This document shows positions 37,415 through 43,815 of a stretch of 64,000 nucleotides of DNA, piece by piece. The position numbers were made by a program, and so were the translations under genes. Below the pieces are notes generated by a model. It had not been told where the DNA came from. It did no database searches and saw only the letters and a list, made by a program, of their open reading frames with translations. Source of the DNA: Kitasatospora setae KM-6054 (lineage in GTDB: Bacteria > Actinomycetota > Actinomycetes > Streptomycetales > Streptomycetaceae). How positions within the stretch are numbered: the first letter of the stretch is position 1; each line of letters starts with the position of its first letter. Where the stretch lies: assembly GCF_000269985.1 (NCBI RefSeq), contig NC_016109.1, forward strand, positions 2,294,001-2,358,000. The letters are read 5' to 3'.

Positions 37415-38166
37415 CTCGCGGCCTCGCGGGCGGCCGCCCGGTCGAGGACCCGGACGATCCGGTCGGTGGCCTCGTCGGCCTGGGCGTGGGTGAGCACCAG
37501 CGGCGGGCTGAGGCGGACGGTGTCGCCGTTCACTCCGACCACGAGGCCGCCGTCCAGGAACGCCCGCTCGGTCACCGGGTGCCGCAGTCGCACGCCGATC
37601 TGGAGCCCGGTGCCGTGCACGGACTCGACGTTCGGGTGGTCGGCCAGGGCCTGGACGAGCGACAGCCGCCACTGGGTTCCGACGACGGCCGCTTGCTGCG
37701 CCGACTCCCGTTCCGACAGCAGGCGCAGGGTGGTGGCGGCGGCGGCGACGGCGAGCGGGTTGCCGCCGAAGGTGCTGGAGAGCCCGCCCGGGAGGCCGTG
37801 CGGCGGGAGCGCGGCGAGGGCGGCGGGCGCGAGCACCGCACCGATCGGCACCCCGTTGCCCATGCCCTTGCCCAGCACCATCAGGTCCGGGGTGACGCCG
37901 GCCGCCGTCGCGGCGAACATCGCACCGGTCCGGCCGAAGCCGGTCACCACCTCGTCCAGGATCAGGAGGGTCCCGGAGTCGGCGCAGGCCGCGGCGAGGC
38001 CCGGCAGGAAGCCGGGCGCGGCGGGACGGTTGCCGCCGCTGCCCTGGACGGGCTCGACCAGGACCGCGGCGACCGTCCGGGCGGCCAGGGCGGCCCGGAC
38101 CGCCACGACGGCCTCGGCGGGGGCCGGCGCGTCCGTGTCGGCGCCCGGATAGGGGAGGCGGACCAC
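37411..38166 (-). pseudogene. Class III (PLP) aminotransferase lacking its N-terminal part
   Basis: About 251 C-terminal residues are present. VLVEPVQGSGG, LLILDEVVTGFGRTGAMFA (PLP-ring Asp), VLGKGMGNGVPIGAVLA (Schiff-base Lys) and LSSTFGGNPLAVAAA are intact. Class III enzymes are normally 400-450 aa; the first about 170 residues, including the usual GTEA phosphate-binding motif, are absent. Homology fades near GCQSVVRLPYPG, exactly at a 20-bp inverted repeat. A GTG inside that repeat (38166) could start a short product. No missing piece is found in other frames to the right. It is either a deletion remnant or an assembly junction. Confidence 0.85.
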
Positions 38167-38207
38167 GGATTGGCACCCGCGCCCGCCCGGGTGCCAATCC
38201 GTGGTCC
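38160..38207. repeat. Perfect 20-bp inverted repeat at the broken divergent junction
   Basis: Arms 38160-38179 and 38188-38207 are exact reverse complements around an 8-nt loop (CGCCCGCC). Each arm reads GCQSVV in the gene that enters it: the aminotransferase fragment from the left and the tail fragment on the right. Each arm also contains a GTG that could serve as start (38166 minus, 38201 plus). It lies between divergent genes, so a terminator role is unlikely. Confidence 0.9.
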
Positions 38208-38305
38208 ACCGCACCGACGCCGTGGATCCCGCCCTGCCCCAGGCCCTGGCCGAACGGTTCGCCCACCACCTCCACCGCCTCTCCACCCAGCCCGGGGACC
38301 TGTGA
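38201..38305 (+). pseudogene. C-terminal tail of a lost gene upstream of the ATP-grasp gene
   Basis: A frame open only from a stop at 38150 ends at TGA 38303-38305 and overlaps the ATP-grasp ATG in a TGATG arrangement, as expected for an operon gene. The last 34 codons (VVHRTDAVDPALPQALAERF, then HHLHRLSTQPGDL) have streptomycete codon use and amphipathic helix character. There is no room for a full gene or promoter. I read it as the tail of a truncated gene rather than a true small ORF; its family cannot be recognised. Confidence 0.55.
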
Positions 38306-39564
38306 TGAAACGACTCGGAATCGTCTACGACGAGGAGGCCGCCTCGTTCGGGGAGATCCAGGCCGCCCTGGCCAAGGTCTCCTCGCCGGTCTTCCTGCTG
38401 CCGCCGAGCGAGCACAACCGCCGGCTGCTCCCGCTGATCCGCCGGGGCGGCGAGACCGTGGTGCTTCCGGGCGAGGCGGCCGGGGACGCCGCCGCGGTCC
38501 GGGCCGCCGCCCTGGACGGCATCGTCACCTTCAGCGAGCAACAGCTGGCCCGCACCGCCGAGTTCGCCGCGGCCGTCGGCCTCGCGTTCCACTCACCGGA
38601 GACCGCGGGGCTGTTGACCGACAAGTTGGGTCAGCGCGAACGGCTGGCCAGCACGGGGGTGGACACCGTGCCGGTCCGCACGGTGCGCACGGTCGAGGAG
38701 CTGGACGCCGCGCTGGCGGGTCCCGTCGGCCTCCCCGCGGTCCTCAAGCCCCGGACCGGCAGCGGGAGCCGGGAGACCCACCGGATCTCCGACGCCGCCA
38801 CCGGAAGGGCGCTGTTCCGTGAGGTCCTGGAGCGCGGCGAGGTGGGCGAGTTCGTCCTGGAGGGCTACCTGCGAGGTGCGGACACGGCCCCGTTCGGCGA
38901 CTACGTCTCGGTCGAGAGCCTGGCGGTCGACGGCCGCGTCCACCATCTCGCCGTCACCGGGAAGCTCCCGCTCGCCCCGCCGTTCCGCGAGACCGCGCAG
39001 TTCTGGCCGAGCCAGCTGCCGGAGGCGGCGGCGCGGGAGGTCGTGGAACTCGCCGACCGGGCGGTGCGCGCGCTCGGCGTCACGACCGGCCTCACCCACA
39101 CCGAGATCAAGCTGACCCCGTCCGGGCCGCGCGTCATCGAGGTCAACGGGCGGCTCGGCGGACTGATCCAGGAACTCTCGCTGCGCGCCGCCGGGTTGGA
39201 CCTGATCCGACTCGCCGGCCTCGTCGCCCTCGGCGAGCACCCGCGGCCGGAGCCCGTCCGCCCCGCGCGGGTGTACTACCAGTACACCAACCCGGCACCC
39301 CGCTTCCCGTCGGTCCTGGAACGGATCGACGGCGTGGACGCCGCACTGGGCGAGCCGGGCGTCACCAGCTGGATCCCGCACGTCCGCCCGGGGAGCGCGC
39401 TCCCCGGCGGAGTGATGACGCAGACCCTCGACCTGCTCTGCGGTGACGCCCCGGACCACGACGGGATGCTCGCCACCCTGGCCGCCGTCCTCGCCGGGCT
39501 CCGCTTCACCTTCACCACCCCGGACGGTCCCACCACGCTGACCGCCGACCGGCTCGCCCACTGA
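38305..39564 (+). CDS. ATP-grasp carboxylate-amine/thiol ligase
   Basis: This 419-aa protein has ATP-grasp features: a nucleotide-binding Lys in PAVLKPRTGSGSRETHRIS, EFVLEGYLRGADTAPFGDYVSVESLAVDG, the metal Glu in GLTHTEIKLTPSGPRVIEVNGRLGG (E-x-N-x-R) and a C-terminal lid region. The closest layout is the L-amino-acid ligase / carbamoyl-phosphate-synthase-like group. It forms an amide or thioester via an acyl phosphate. Next to a stand-alone carrier protein it could load an amino acid onto the carrier, as BtrJ does in butirosin biosynthesis, or condense two amino acids. It starts at ATG 38305 and precedes the carrier by 41 nt. Confidence 0.88.
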   Translation: MKRLGIVYDEEAASFGEIQAALAKVSSPVFLLPPSEHNRRLLPLIRRGGETVVLPGEAAGDAAAVRAAALDGIVTFSEQQLARTAEFAAAVGLAFHSPETAGLLTDKLGQRERLASTGVDTVPVRTVRTVEELDAALAGPVGLPAVLKPRTGSGSRETHRISDAATGRALFREVLERGEVGEFVLEGYLRGADTAPFGDYVSVESLAVDGRVHHLAVTGKLPLAPPFRETAQFWPSQLPEAAAREVVELADRAVRALGVTTGLTHTEIKLTPSGPRVIEVNGRLGGLIQELSLRAAGLDLIRLAGLVALGEHPRPEPVRPARVYYQYTNPAPRFPSVLERIDGVDAALGEPGVTSWIPHVRPGSALPGGVMTQTLDLLCGDAPDHDGMLATLAAVLAGLRFTFTTPDGPTTLTADRLAH

Positions 39565-39605
39565 CCCACCCCACCCGTCGACCCACCGCCACGCTGGAGA
39601 ACCGC

Positions 39606-39872
39606 ATGCACGACCCCGAGACCCTGGCCGCCCTCCACACGGCCTGGAGCGCAGTGCTCGACGTCGAAGCCACTTCCGACGAGGACAACTTCTTCACCTC
39701 CGGTGGCGACTCCCTCGGCGTCGTCGACCTGATGGAGCGCGTCGAAGCCGACCTGCGGATCGAGTTCCCGCTGGAAACGGTCTTCCTCGACGGCCGGTTC
39801 GGCGCCATCGCCGCCGAGTGCGCCAAGCGCCGGGCCGCGACCATGACCGCGACCGCGACCAGCACCGACTGA
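39606..39872 (+). CDS. Stand-alone peptidyl/acyl carrier protein
   Basis: This 88-aa carrier has the phosphopantetheine motif DNFFTSGGDSLGVVDLMERV with Ser36 as the attachment site. GGDSL is typical of NRPS-type carriers, while fatty-acid carriers have DSL preceded by LG. Helix 3 (DLRIEFPLETVFLDGRFGAIA) is also clear. The short tail is Ala/Thr-rich. It lies between the ATP-grasp gene and the adenylation-domain gene (3-nt gap), so all three should be co-translated. A phosphopantetheinyl transferase must be supplied from elsewhere. Confidence 0.93.
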   Translation: MHDPETLAALHTAWSAVLDVEATSDEDNFFTSGGDSLGVVDLMERVEADLRIEFPLETVFLDGRFGAIAAECAKRRAATMTATATSTD

Positions 39873-39875
39873 CCC

Positions 39876-41417
39876 ATGGCCACCCGGGACACCCTCGTCA
39901 CCCGCTTCGAACGAGTCGCGCGCCGGCACCCGGAGGCGGTCGCCTTCGAACACGACGGCCGCACCGTCACCTACCGCGAGCTCCCCGCCCGGGTCGGAGC
40001 GGTCCAGCGCCTCCTCCCCGTCGGCGCCGGGCGGATCGGCCTGCTCGGCACCCGCAGCCTGGCCGCCTGCCTCGGCTACCTGGCGGTCCTGCGCACCGGA
40101 GCCGCCACCGTACCGCTCAACCCGGCGTTCCCCGCCGACCGCAACCTGGCGGTCTGCCGGCTCGCCGGGGTCGACACCGTCCTCACCGACGGCTGCGCGC
40201 CCGATTCCGTCCTGCGGCACTACCGGGACGCGGGCCTCACCGTCGTCCGCGTCCCCGACCCCGACCCGACGGCACCCCCGCCGCCGCCCCCGCCCGCCGC
40301 ACCGACCGATCCGGACGCCGAAGCGTACGTCCTCTTCACCTCCGGCTCCACGGGAGTGCCCAAGGGGGTGCCGGTGCGCCACCGAAACGCGGTCGCGTTC
40401 CTCGACCACCTCGTTCCCCACTACGGCTTCGGCGTCGGGGCGCGGGTCGCTCTCGCCGTCGACCTCGTCTTCGACCCCTCGGTGATCGGCCTGTTCGGCT
40501 CGGTCTGCAGCGGAGCCACCGCGGTCCTCCCGGTGGCCCAGGAGGCCCTGACGCCGACGCACTTCGTCCGGGCCCGCGACATCACCCACCTCTTCTCCGT
40601 GCCCTCGGCCATCGTCCGGGCCGGCCAGCTGCGCCTCCTCGGCCCCAACAGCCTTCCCAGCCTGCGCTGGAGCGGATTCGGCGGCGAGCCCCTGACCGCC
40701 GAACAGGCCGGCGCGTGGGCCGCGGCCGCGCCCGCCTCCCGGATCGCCAACGTCTACGGGCCCACCGAACTCACCGTCTTCTGCACCGGCTACGACCTGC
40801 CCCCCGATCCCGCGCACTGGCCCGCCACCAGCAACGGCACCGTCCCGATCGGCCGGGTGCACCCCGGGCACGACTGGCTGCTGCTCACCCCGGACGGCCG
40901 CCCCGGCGAGGACGGCGAACTCTGCGTCCGCGGCCCGCAGCGCTTCACCGGCTACACCGACCCCGCGGCGGACGACGGCCGCTTCTTCGCGTACGACCCC
41001 GCTGCCCCGCACCTGCCACCGGTCGTCCACGACGGCGGCGCCCCGCTCACCGCCGCCCACTGGTACCGCACCGGTGACCGGGTGCGCCTGGAGCACGGCA
41101 CGCTCGTCCACGTCGGGCGCCTGGACCGCCAGGTCAAGGTCCGCGGCTTCCGGGTCGAACTCGCGGATGTCGAGACCGGGCTGCGCCGCGTAGCGGGCGT
41201 GTCCGGTGCGGCGGTGGTCCGCACCGCCGACACGACCCTCCACGCCTTCCACACCGGCAGCCGCCTCACCCAGGAGGAACTGCTCGCCGCACTGCGCGAA
41301 TGGCTCCCGCCCTACATGCTCCCCGCCCGAACCAGCTGGCTCCCGGAACTACCGCTGAACCACAACGGCAAGGTCGACCACCGCCGGCTCACCGAGCTGC
41401 TCCCGCAGCGCACGTGA
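39876..41417 (+). CDS. Stand-alone NRPS adenylation domain
   Basis: This 513-aa protein is a complete adenylation domain: A3 LFTSGSTGVPKGV (about residue 150), A4 LVFDPSVIGLFGS with the amino-group-binding Asp, A5 NVYGPTELTVFCT, A7 YRTGDRV, A8 GRLDRQVKVRGFRVEL and A10 LPLNHNGKVDHRRL with the catalytic Lys. The Asp in A4 predicts an alpha-amino acid substrate. There is no fused carrier or condensation domain. It probably activates an amino acid for the neighbouring carrier protein. A Pro-rich linker (PPPPPPPAAP) at about 133-142 is unusual. A 22-bp terminator follows immediately. Confidence 0.94.
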   Translation: MATRDTLVTRFERVARRHPEAVAFEHDGRTVTYRELPARVGAVQRLLPVGAGRIGLLGTRSLAACLGYLAVLRTGAATVPLNPAFPADRNLAVCRLAGVDTVLTDGCAPDSVLRHYRDAGLTVVRVPDPDPTAPPPPPPPAAPTDPDAEAYVLFTSGSTGVPKGVPVRHRNAVAFLDHLVPHYGFGVGARVALAVDLVFDPSVIGLFGSVCSGATAVLPVAQEALTPTHFVRARDITHLFSVPSAIVRAGQLRLLGPNSLPSLRWSGFGGEPLTAEQAGAWAAAAPASRIANVYGPTELTVFCTGYDLPPDPAHWPATSNGTVPIGRVHPGHDWLLLTPDGRPGEDGELCVRGPQRFTGYTDPAADDGRFFAYDPAAPHLPPVVHDGGAPLTAAHWYRTGDRVRLEHGTLVHVGRLDRQVKVRGFRVELADVETGLRRVAGVSGAAVVRTADTTLHAFHTGSRLTQEELLAALREWLPPYMLPARTSWLPELPLNHNGKVDHRRLTELLPQRT

Positions 41418-41420
41418 CCG

Positions 41421-41467
41421 CCCGTGCCCGCGCCCGGGTCCGCTTCGGACCCGGGCGCGGGCACGGG
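41421..41467. terminator. 22-bp bidirectional terminator hairpin
   Basis: Perfect arms 41421-41442 and 41446-41467 with a CTT loop occupy almost all of the 51-bp gap between the convergent adenylation-domain and DUF4180 genes. Confidence 0.92.
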
Positions 41468-41468
41468 A

Positions 41469-41831
41469 CTATCCCGCCAACCGGCCCGCCAGCTCCGGCA
41501 GGTCCGCGACGAACCACAGCTGCAGGCCGCGGTTGCTCTCCCGGACGAAGTCGCGCAGCGCGTCCGACCCCGCCACGTGCGCGGCGACGTCGCCGACCAC
41601 CGCGAGGCCCATCCGGTACTGCGCGAACTTCTGCACCACCGCGCCCGCGACGCCGCTGCGCAGCCGGAAGAACTCCGCGCCAAGCCGCTCCACCGGCAGC
41701 GCCACCCAGGCCGCCTCCCGGTAGTACGCGTCACCCAGCAGGTCCAGCGCCTGGCGCTCCCCCGCCACCGCCTCGCCCTCGGGCGCGGCCACCATCACCC
41801 GCACCCCGCCCAGTTCCCGCACCGCCGTCAC
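41469..41831 (-). CDS. DUF4180-domain protein
   Basis: This 120-aa protein matches DUF4180: LDLLGDAYYREAAWVALPVERLG, FFRLRSGVAGAVVQKFAQYRMGLAVVGD and ALRDFVRESNRG. The fold is STAS-like and the function unknown. It starts at GTG 41831, which overlaps the stop of the HTH gene (GTGA), so the two form a two-gene operon. Many DUF4180 genes are paired with transcription regulators. Confidence 0.85.
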   Translation of the reverse strand: MTAVRELGGVRVMVAAPEGEAVAGERQALDLLGDAYYREAAWVALPVERLGAEFFRLRSGVAGAVVQKFAQYRMGLAVVGDVAAHVAGSDALRDFVRESNRGLQLWFVADLPELAGRLAG

Positions 41832-42241
41832 CGCATGCCTCCGGTCAACTCGTCGATCAGCACCAACATCTCGGACACCCGCCGGGGCGGGCCCATCACC
41901 ACGAAGCGCAGCGCGCTCCGCTCCTCCTCCCGCACCGCCTGCACCCACAGCGGCCGCGGCCCCCCGGACCACGCCGAGGCCGCCGCCAGCACGCCCGTGA
42001 CCAGCCGGTCGGCGTCGCGCGGGCCCACCCCGTCGACCTGGACCACGGCCGAGACGTCCGCCCGCATCGGCTTCGCCGGCACCCCGCCCCCGGTGAACGC
42101 CTCCGCCTCGGCCCGTGCGATCCGGTACTGCTTCCCGATCCGCACCGCCTTGAGCTTCCCGTCCCGCACGTAGCCCCGCACGGTCTTCACGTGCAGGCCC
42201 AGCAGCTCGGCCACGTCCTCGACGGAGTAGAAATCCTGCAT
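41828..42241 (-). CDS. Excisionase/MerR-type HTH (HTH_17) regulator
   Basis: The 137-aa protein opens with a helix-turn-helix of the HTH_17 type (FYSVEDVAELLGLHVKTVRGYVRDGKLKAVRIGKQYRI) that ends in the typical wing. The C-terminal half (about 65-137) is a separate small domain with LVTGVLAAASAW and RVSEMLVLIDEL. It probably autoregulates through the TAGGGAA repeats just upstream. It is translationally coupled to the DUF4180 gene. Confidence 0.9.
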   Translation of the reverse strand: MQDFYSVEDVAELLGLHVKTVRGYVRDGKLKAVRIGKQYRIARAEAEAFTGGGVPAKPMRADVSAVVQVDGVGPRDADRLVTGVLAAASAWSGGPRPLWVQAVREEERSALRFVVMGPPRRVSEMLVLIDELTGGMR

Positions 42242-42287
42242 TCCCTATCCTTCCCTATTACGCCCCATGATACGGCCTGATAGGGAA
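42241..42287 (-). promoter_or_regulatory. Operator/promoter with TAGGGAA repeats upstream of the HTH-DUF4180 operon
   Basis: On the plus strand TTCCCTAT occurs at 42241-42248 and 42251-42258 (10-bp spacing) and its inverse ATAGGGAA at 42280-42287. On the minus strand the first two read ATAGGGAA directly before the ATG, and one overlaps the AAGGA ribosome site. A TATCAT hexamer between them may be the -10. The layout suggests autorepression. Confidence 0.75.
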
Positions 42288-42412
42288 GTTTCCCGTACGC
42301 CACTCCGACCTCTCCCCCAGAAAACCGCCGCGCTCCCGCCCCGCGCCGACCACCCCCCGCGCACCCACCGACCACCCCCGCGCACCCCCACGCACCCCCG
42401 GGGAAAAACCCC

Positions 42413-42440
42413 TTGCGCCGTGCCCGCCAGCGGCTAAGGT
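42413..42440 (+). promoter_or_regulatory. Predicted vegetative promoter for the RIO-kinase gene
   Basis: TTGCGC (42413-42418) and TAAGGT (42435-42440), with a 16-bp spacer, resemble HrdB-type promoters. This lies in the 384-bp gap 42242-42625, which also holds the HTH operator at its left end and a short leader ORF at its right. The stretch 42288-42412 shows only C-rich sequence. Confidence 0.5.
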
Positions 42441-42500
42441 GGTCCACGTCCCGCCGCGCCGCCGTGCGCTCGCGGGCCAGACGAGAGGAGGTGTGGACCG

Positions 42501-42575
42501 ATGGTTGTCGCCGTGACGCGGCGTGCCCTCGTGTGCGCGCCATACGCCTCCCCCCGTCTTCGCCCCACCGGCTGA
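42501..42575 (+). CDS. Possible 24-aa leader peptide upstream of the RIO-kinase gene
   Basis: ATG 42501 is preceded by AGAGGAGG at a good distance, a better ribosome site than that of the downstream kinase. The 24-residue product (MVVAVTRRALVCAPYASPRL, then RPTG) is basic with one Cys and ends 50 nt before the kinase GTG. Streptomycetes have many short Cys- or Arg-containing leader peptides. Translation is likely from the site alone, but the role is unknown. Confidence 0.45.
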   Translation: MVVAVTRRALVCAPYASPRLRPTG

Positions 42576-42625
42576 CAGCGCCCCTTTCACGCGCCCCGGT
42601 GGGCCACTCCTCAGGAGCCACCGCA

Positions 42626-43624
42626 GTGCGCGAGCGCTTTGCCGACACCGATTCCTTCTCCCGCATCCGCCCCAAGGGTGCTTCCCGTCGCGGCCGCCGA
42701 ACCGACCGCTTCGACGACGACCAGCCGGAGTACGACTACTTCGGCAGCCCCGAGGCCAACGGCTTCGACGGCCCCGACGTCTCCGACGGCCTCGCGGGCG
42801 GCGAGCCGGAGTTCACCGCCCCCGTGACCGACGGTCCCCCCACCGGCGACCGCTGGTCGACGTGGGACCAGTCCACCCCGACCGAGAAGGGCCCCGAGCC
42901 GCGCCCCGACTGGGTCGTCACCGAACTCGCGGCCGTCGACACCGAGCTGGGCATCGTGAAGACCGGCAAGGAGGCCGACGTCTTCCTGCTGGAGCGCGCC
43001 GTCCCCGGCACCGGCCGCCGCACCCTGATGGCCGCCAAGCGGTACCGGGACGCCCAGCACCGGATGTTCCACCGGGACTCCGGCTACCTGGAGGGCCGCC
43101 AACACAAGGAGTCCCGGGTCAGCCGGGCGATGGCCAAGCGCACCGCCTTCGGCAAGGAGGCGATCGCCGGCCAGTGGGCGGCCGCCGAGTTCGGCGCGCT
43201 CTGCCGGCTCTGGTCGGCGGGCGTCGCCGTGCCGTACCCGGTGCAGATCACCGGCACCGAGATCCTGATGGAGTTCGTCGGCGACGAGAACGGCACGGCC
43301 GCGCCCCGGCTGGCCCAGCTCCGCGCCGAGGAGGCCGACGTCGACGACCTGTGGGCGCAGTTGGGCCGCAGCCTGGCCCTGCTGGCCTACGACGGCTACG
43401 CGCACGGCGACCTCTCGGCGTACAACATCCTGGTGCACCGCGGCCGCCTGGTGGTGATCGACGTCCCGCAGATCGTCGACGTGGTGGCCAACCCGCGCGG
43501 CCTCTCCTTCCTGGAGCGGGACGTGCGCAACGTCGGCGCCTGGTTCGTCTCCCGCGGCCTCCCGGCCGCGAGCGTCGAGGCCCTGGTCGAATCCCTCGCC
43601 GCCGACGCCCGCCTGCGCCGCTGA
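42626..43624 (+). CDS. RIO-family atypical serine kinase/ATPase
   Basis: This 332-aa protein has an acidic N-terminus of about 100 residues (disordered) and a RIO1-type kinase domain. GIVKTGKEADVFLLE is the P-loop, LMAAKRY carries the ATP Lys, AYDGYAHGDLSAYNILVHRG is the catalytic loop, and VVIDVPQIVDV is the metal-binding loop. The middle helix YLEGRQHKESRVSRAMAKRTAFGKEA is the RIO-specific insertion. Archaeal and eukaryotic RIO proteins act in ribosome maturation; the bacterial role is not settled. The GTG at 42626 has AGGAG 8 nt upstream. Confidence 0.93.
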   Translation: MRERFADTDSFSRIRPKGASRRGRRTDRFDDDQPEYDYFGSPEANGFDGPDVSDGLAGGEPEFTAPVTDGPPTGDRWSTWDQSTPTEKGPEPRPDWVVTELAAVDTELGIVKTGKEADVFLLERAVPGTGRRTLMAAKRYRDAQHRMFHRDSGYLEGRQHKESRVSRAMAKRTAFGKEAIAGQWAAAEFGALCRLWSAGVAVPYPVQITGTEILMEFVGDENGTAAPRLAQLRAEEADVDDLWAQLGRSLALLAYDGYAHGDLSAYNILVHRGRLVVIDVPQIVDVVANPRGLSFLERDVRNVGAWFVSRGLPAASVEALVESLAADARLRR

Positions 43625-43815
43625 CACCCCCGCCCGGCCCCCGCCCCCACCCTCTTCCCGCCTGACCTCCACTCACCTCACGCGCTCCACCTGGTAGTTG
43701 GTGCGCGCAACGGGTGTAGAGTCACCGCGGTCGGGCGGGGCGGGGGCACCGGCTTCCCTCTCCGCGTCCGAACGGTCAGAATCACTGCTGACAGGTCGTC
43801 CAACACGCTCGGGGG

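Noticed and set aside
38160..38207. Transcription terminator at the 20-bp inverted repeat
   Set aside because: The flanking genes diverge, so no transcript should end there unless a gene is missing. It is treated as a junction feature instead.
38166..38300. Frameshift explaining the missing aminotransferase N-terminus
   Set aside because: The sequence to the right in all three minus-strand frames has no class III motifs, and only about 140 bp remain before the ATP-grasp gene.
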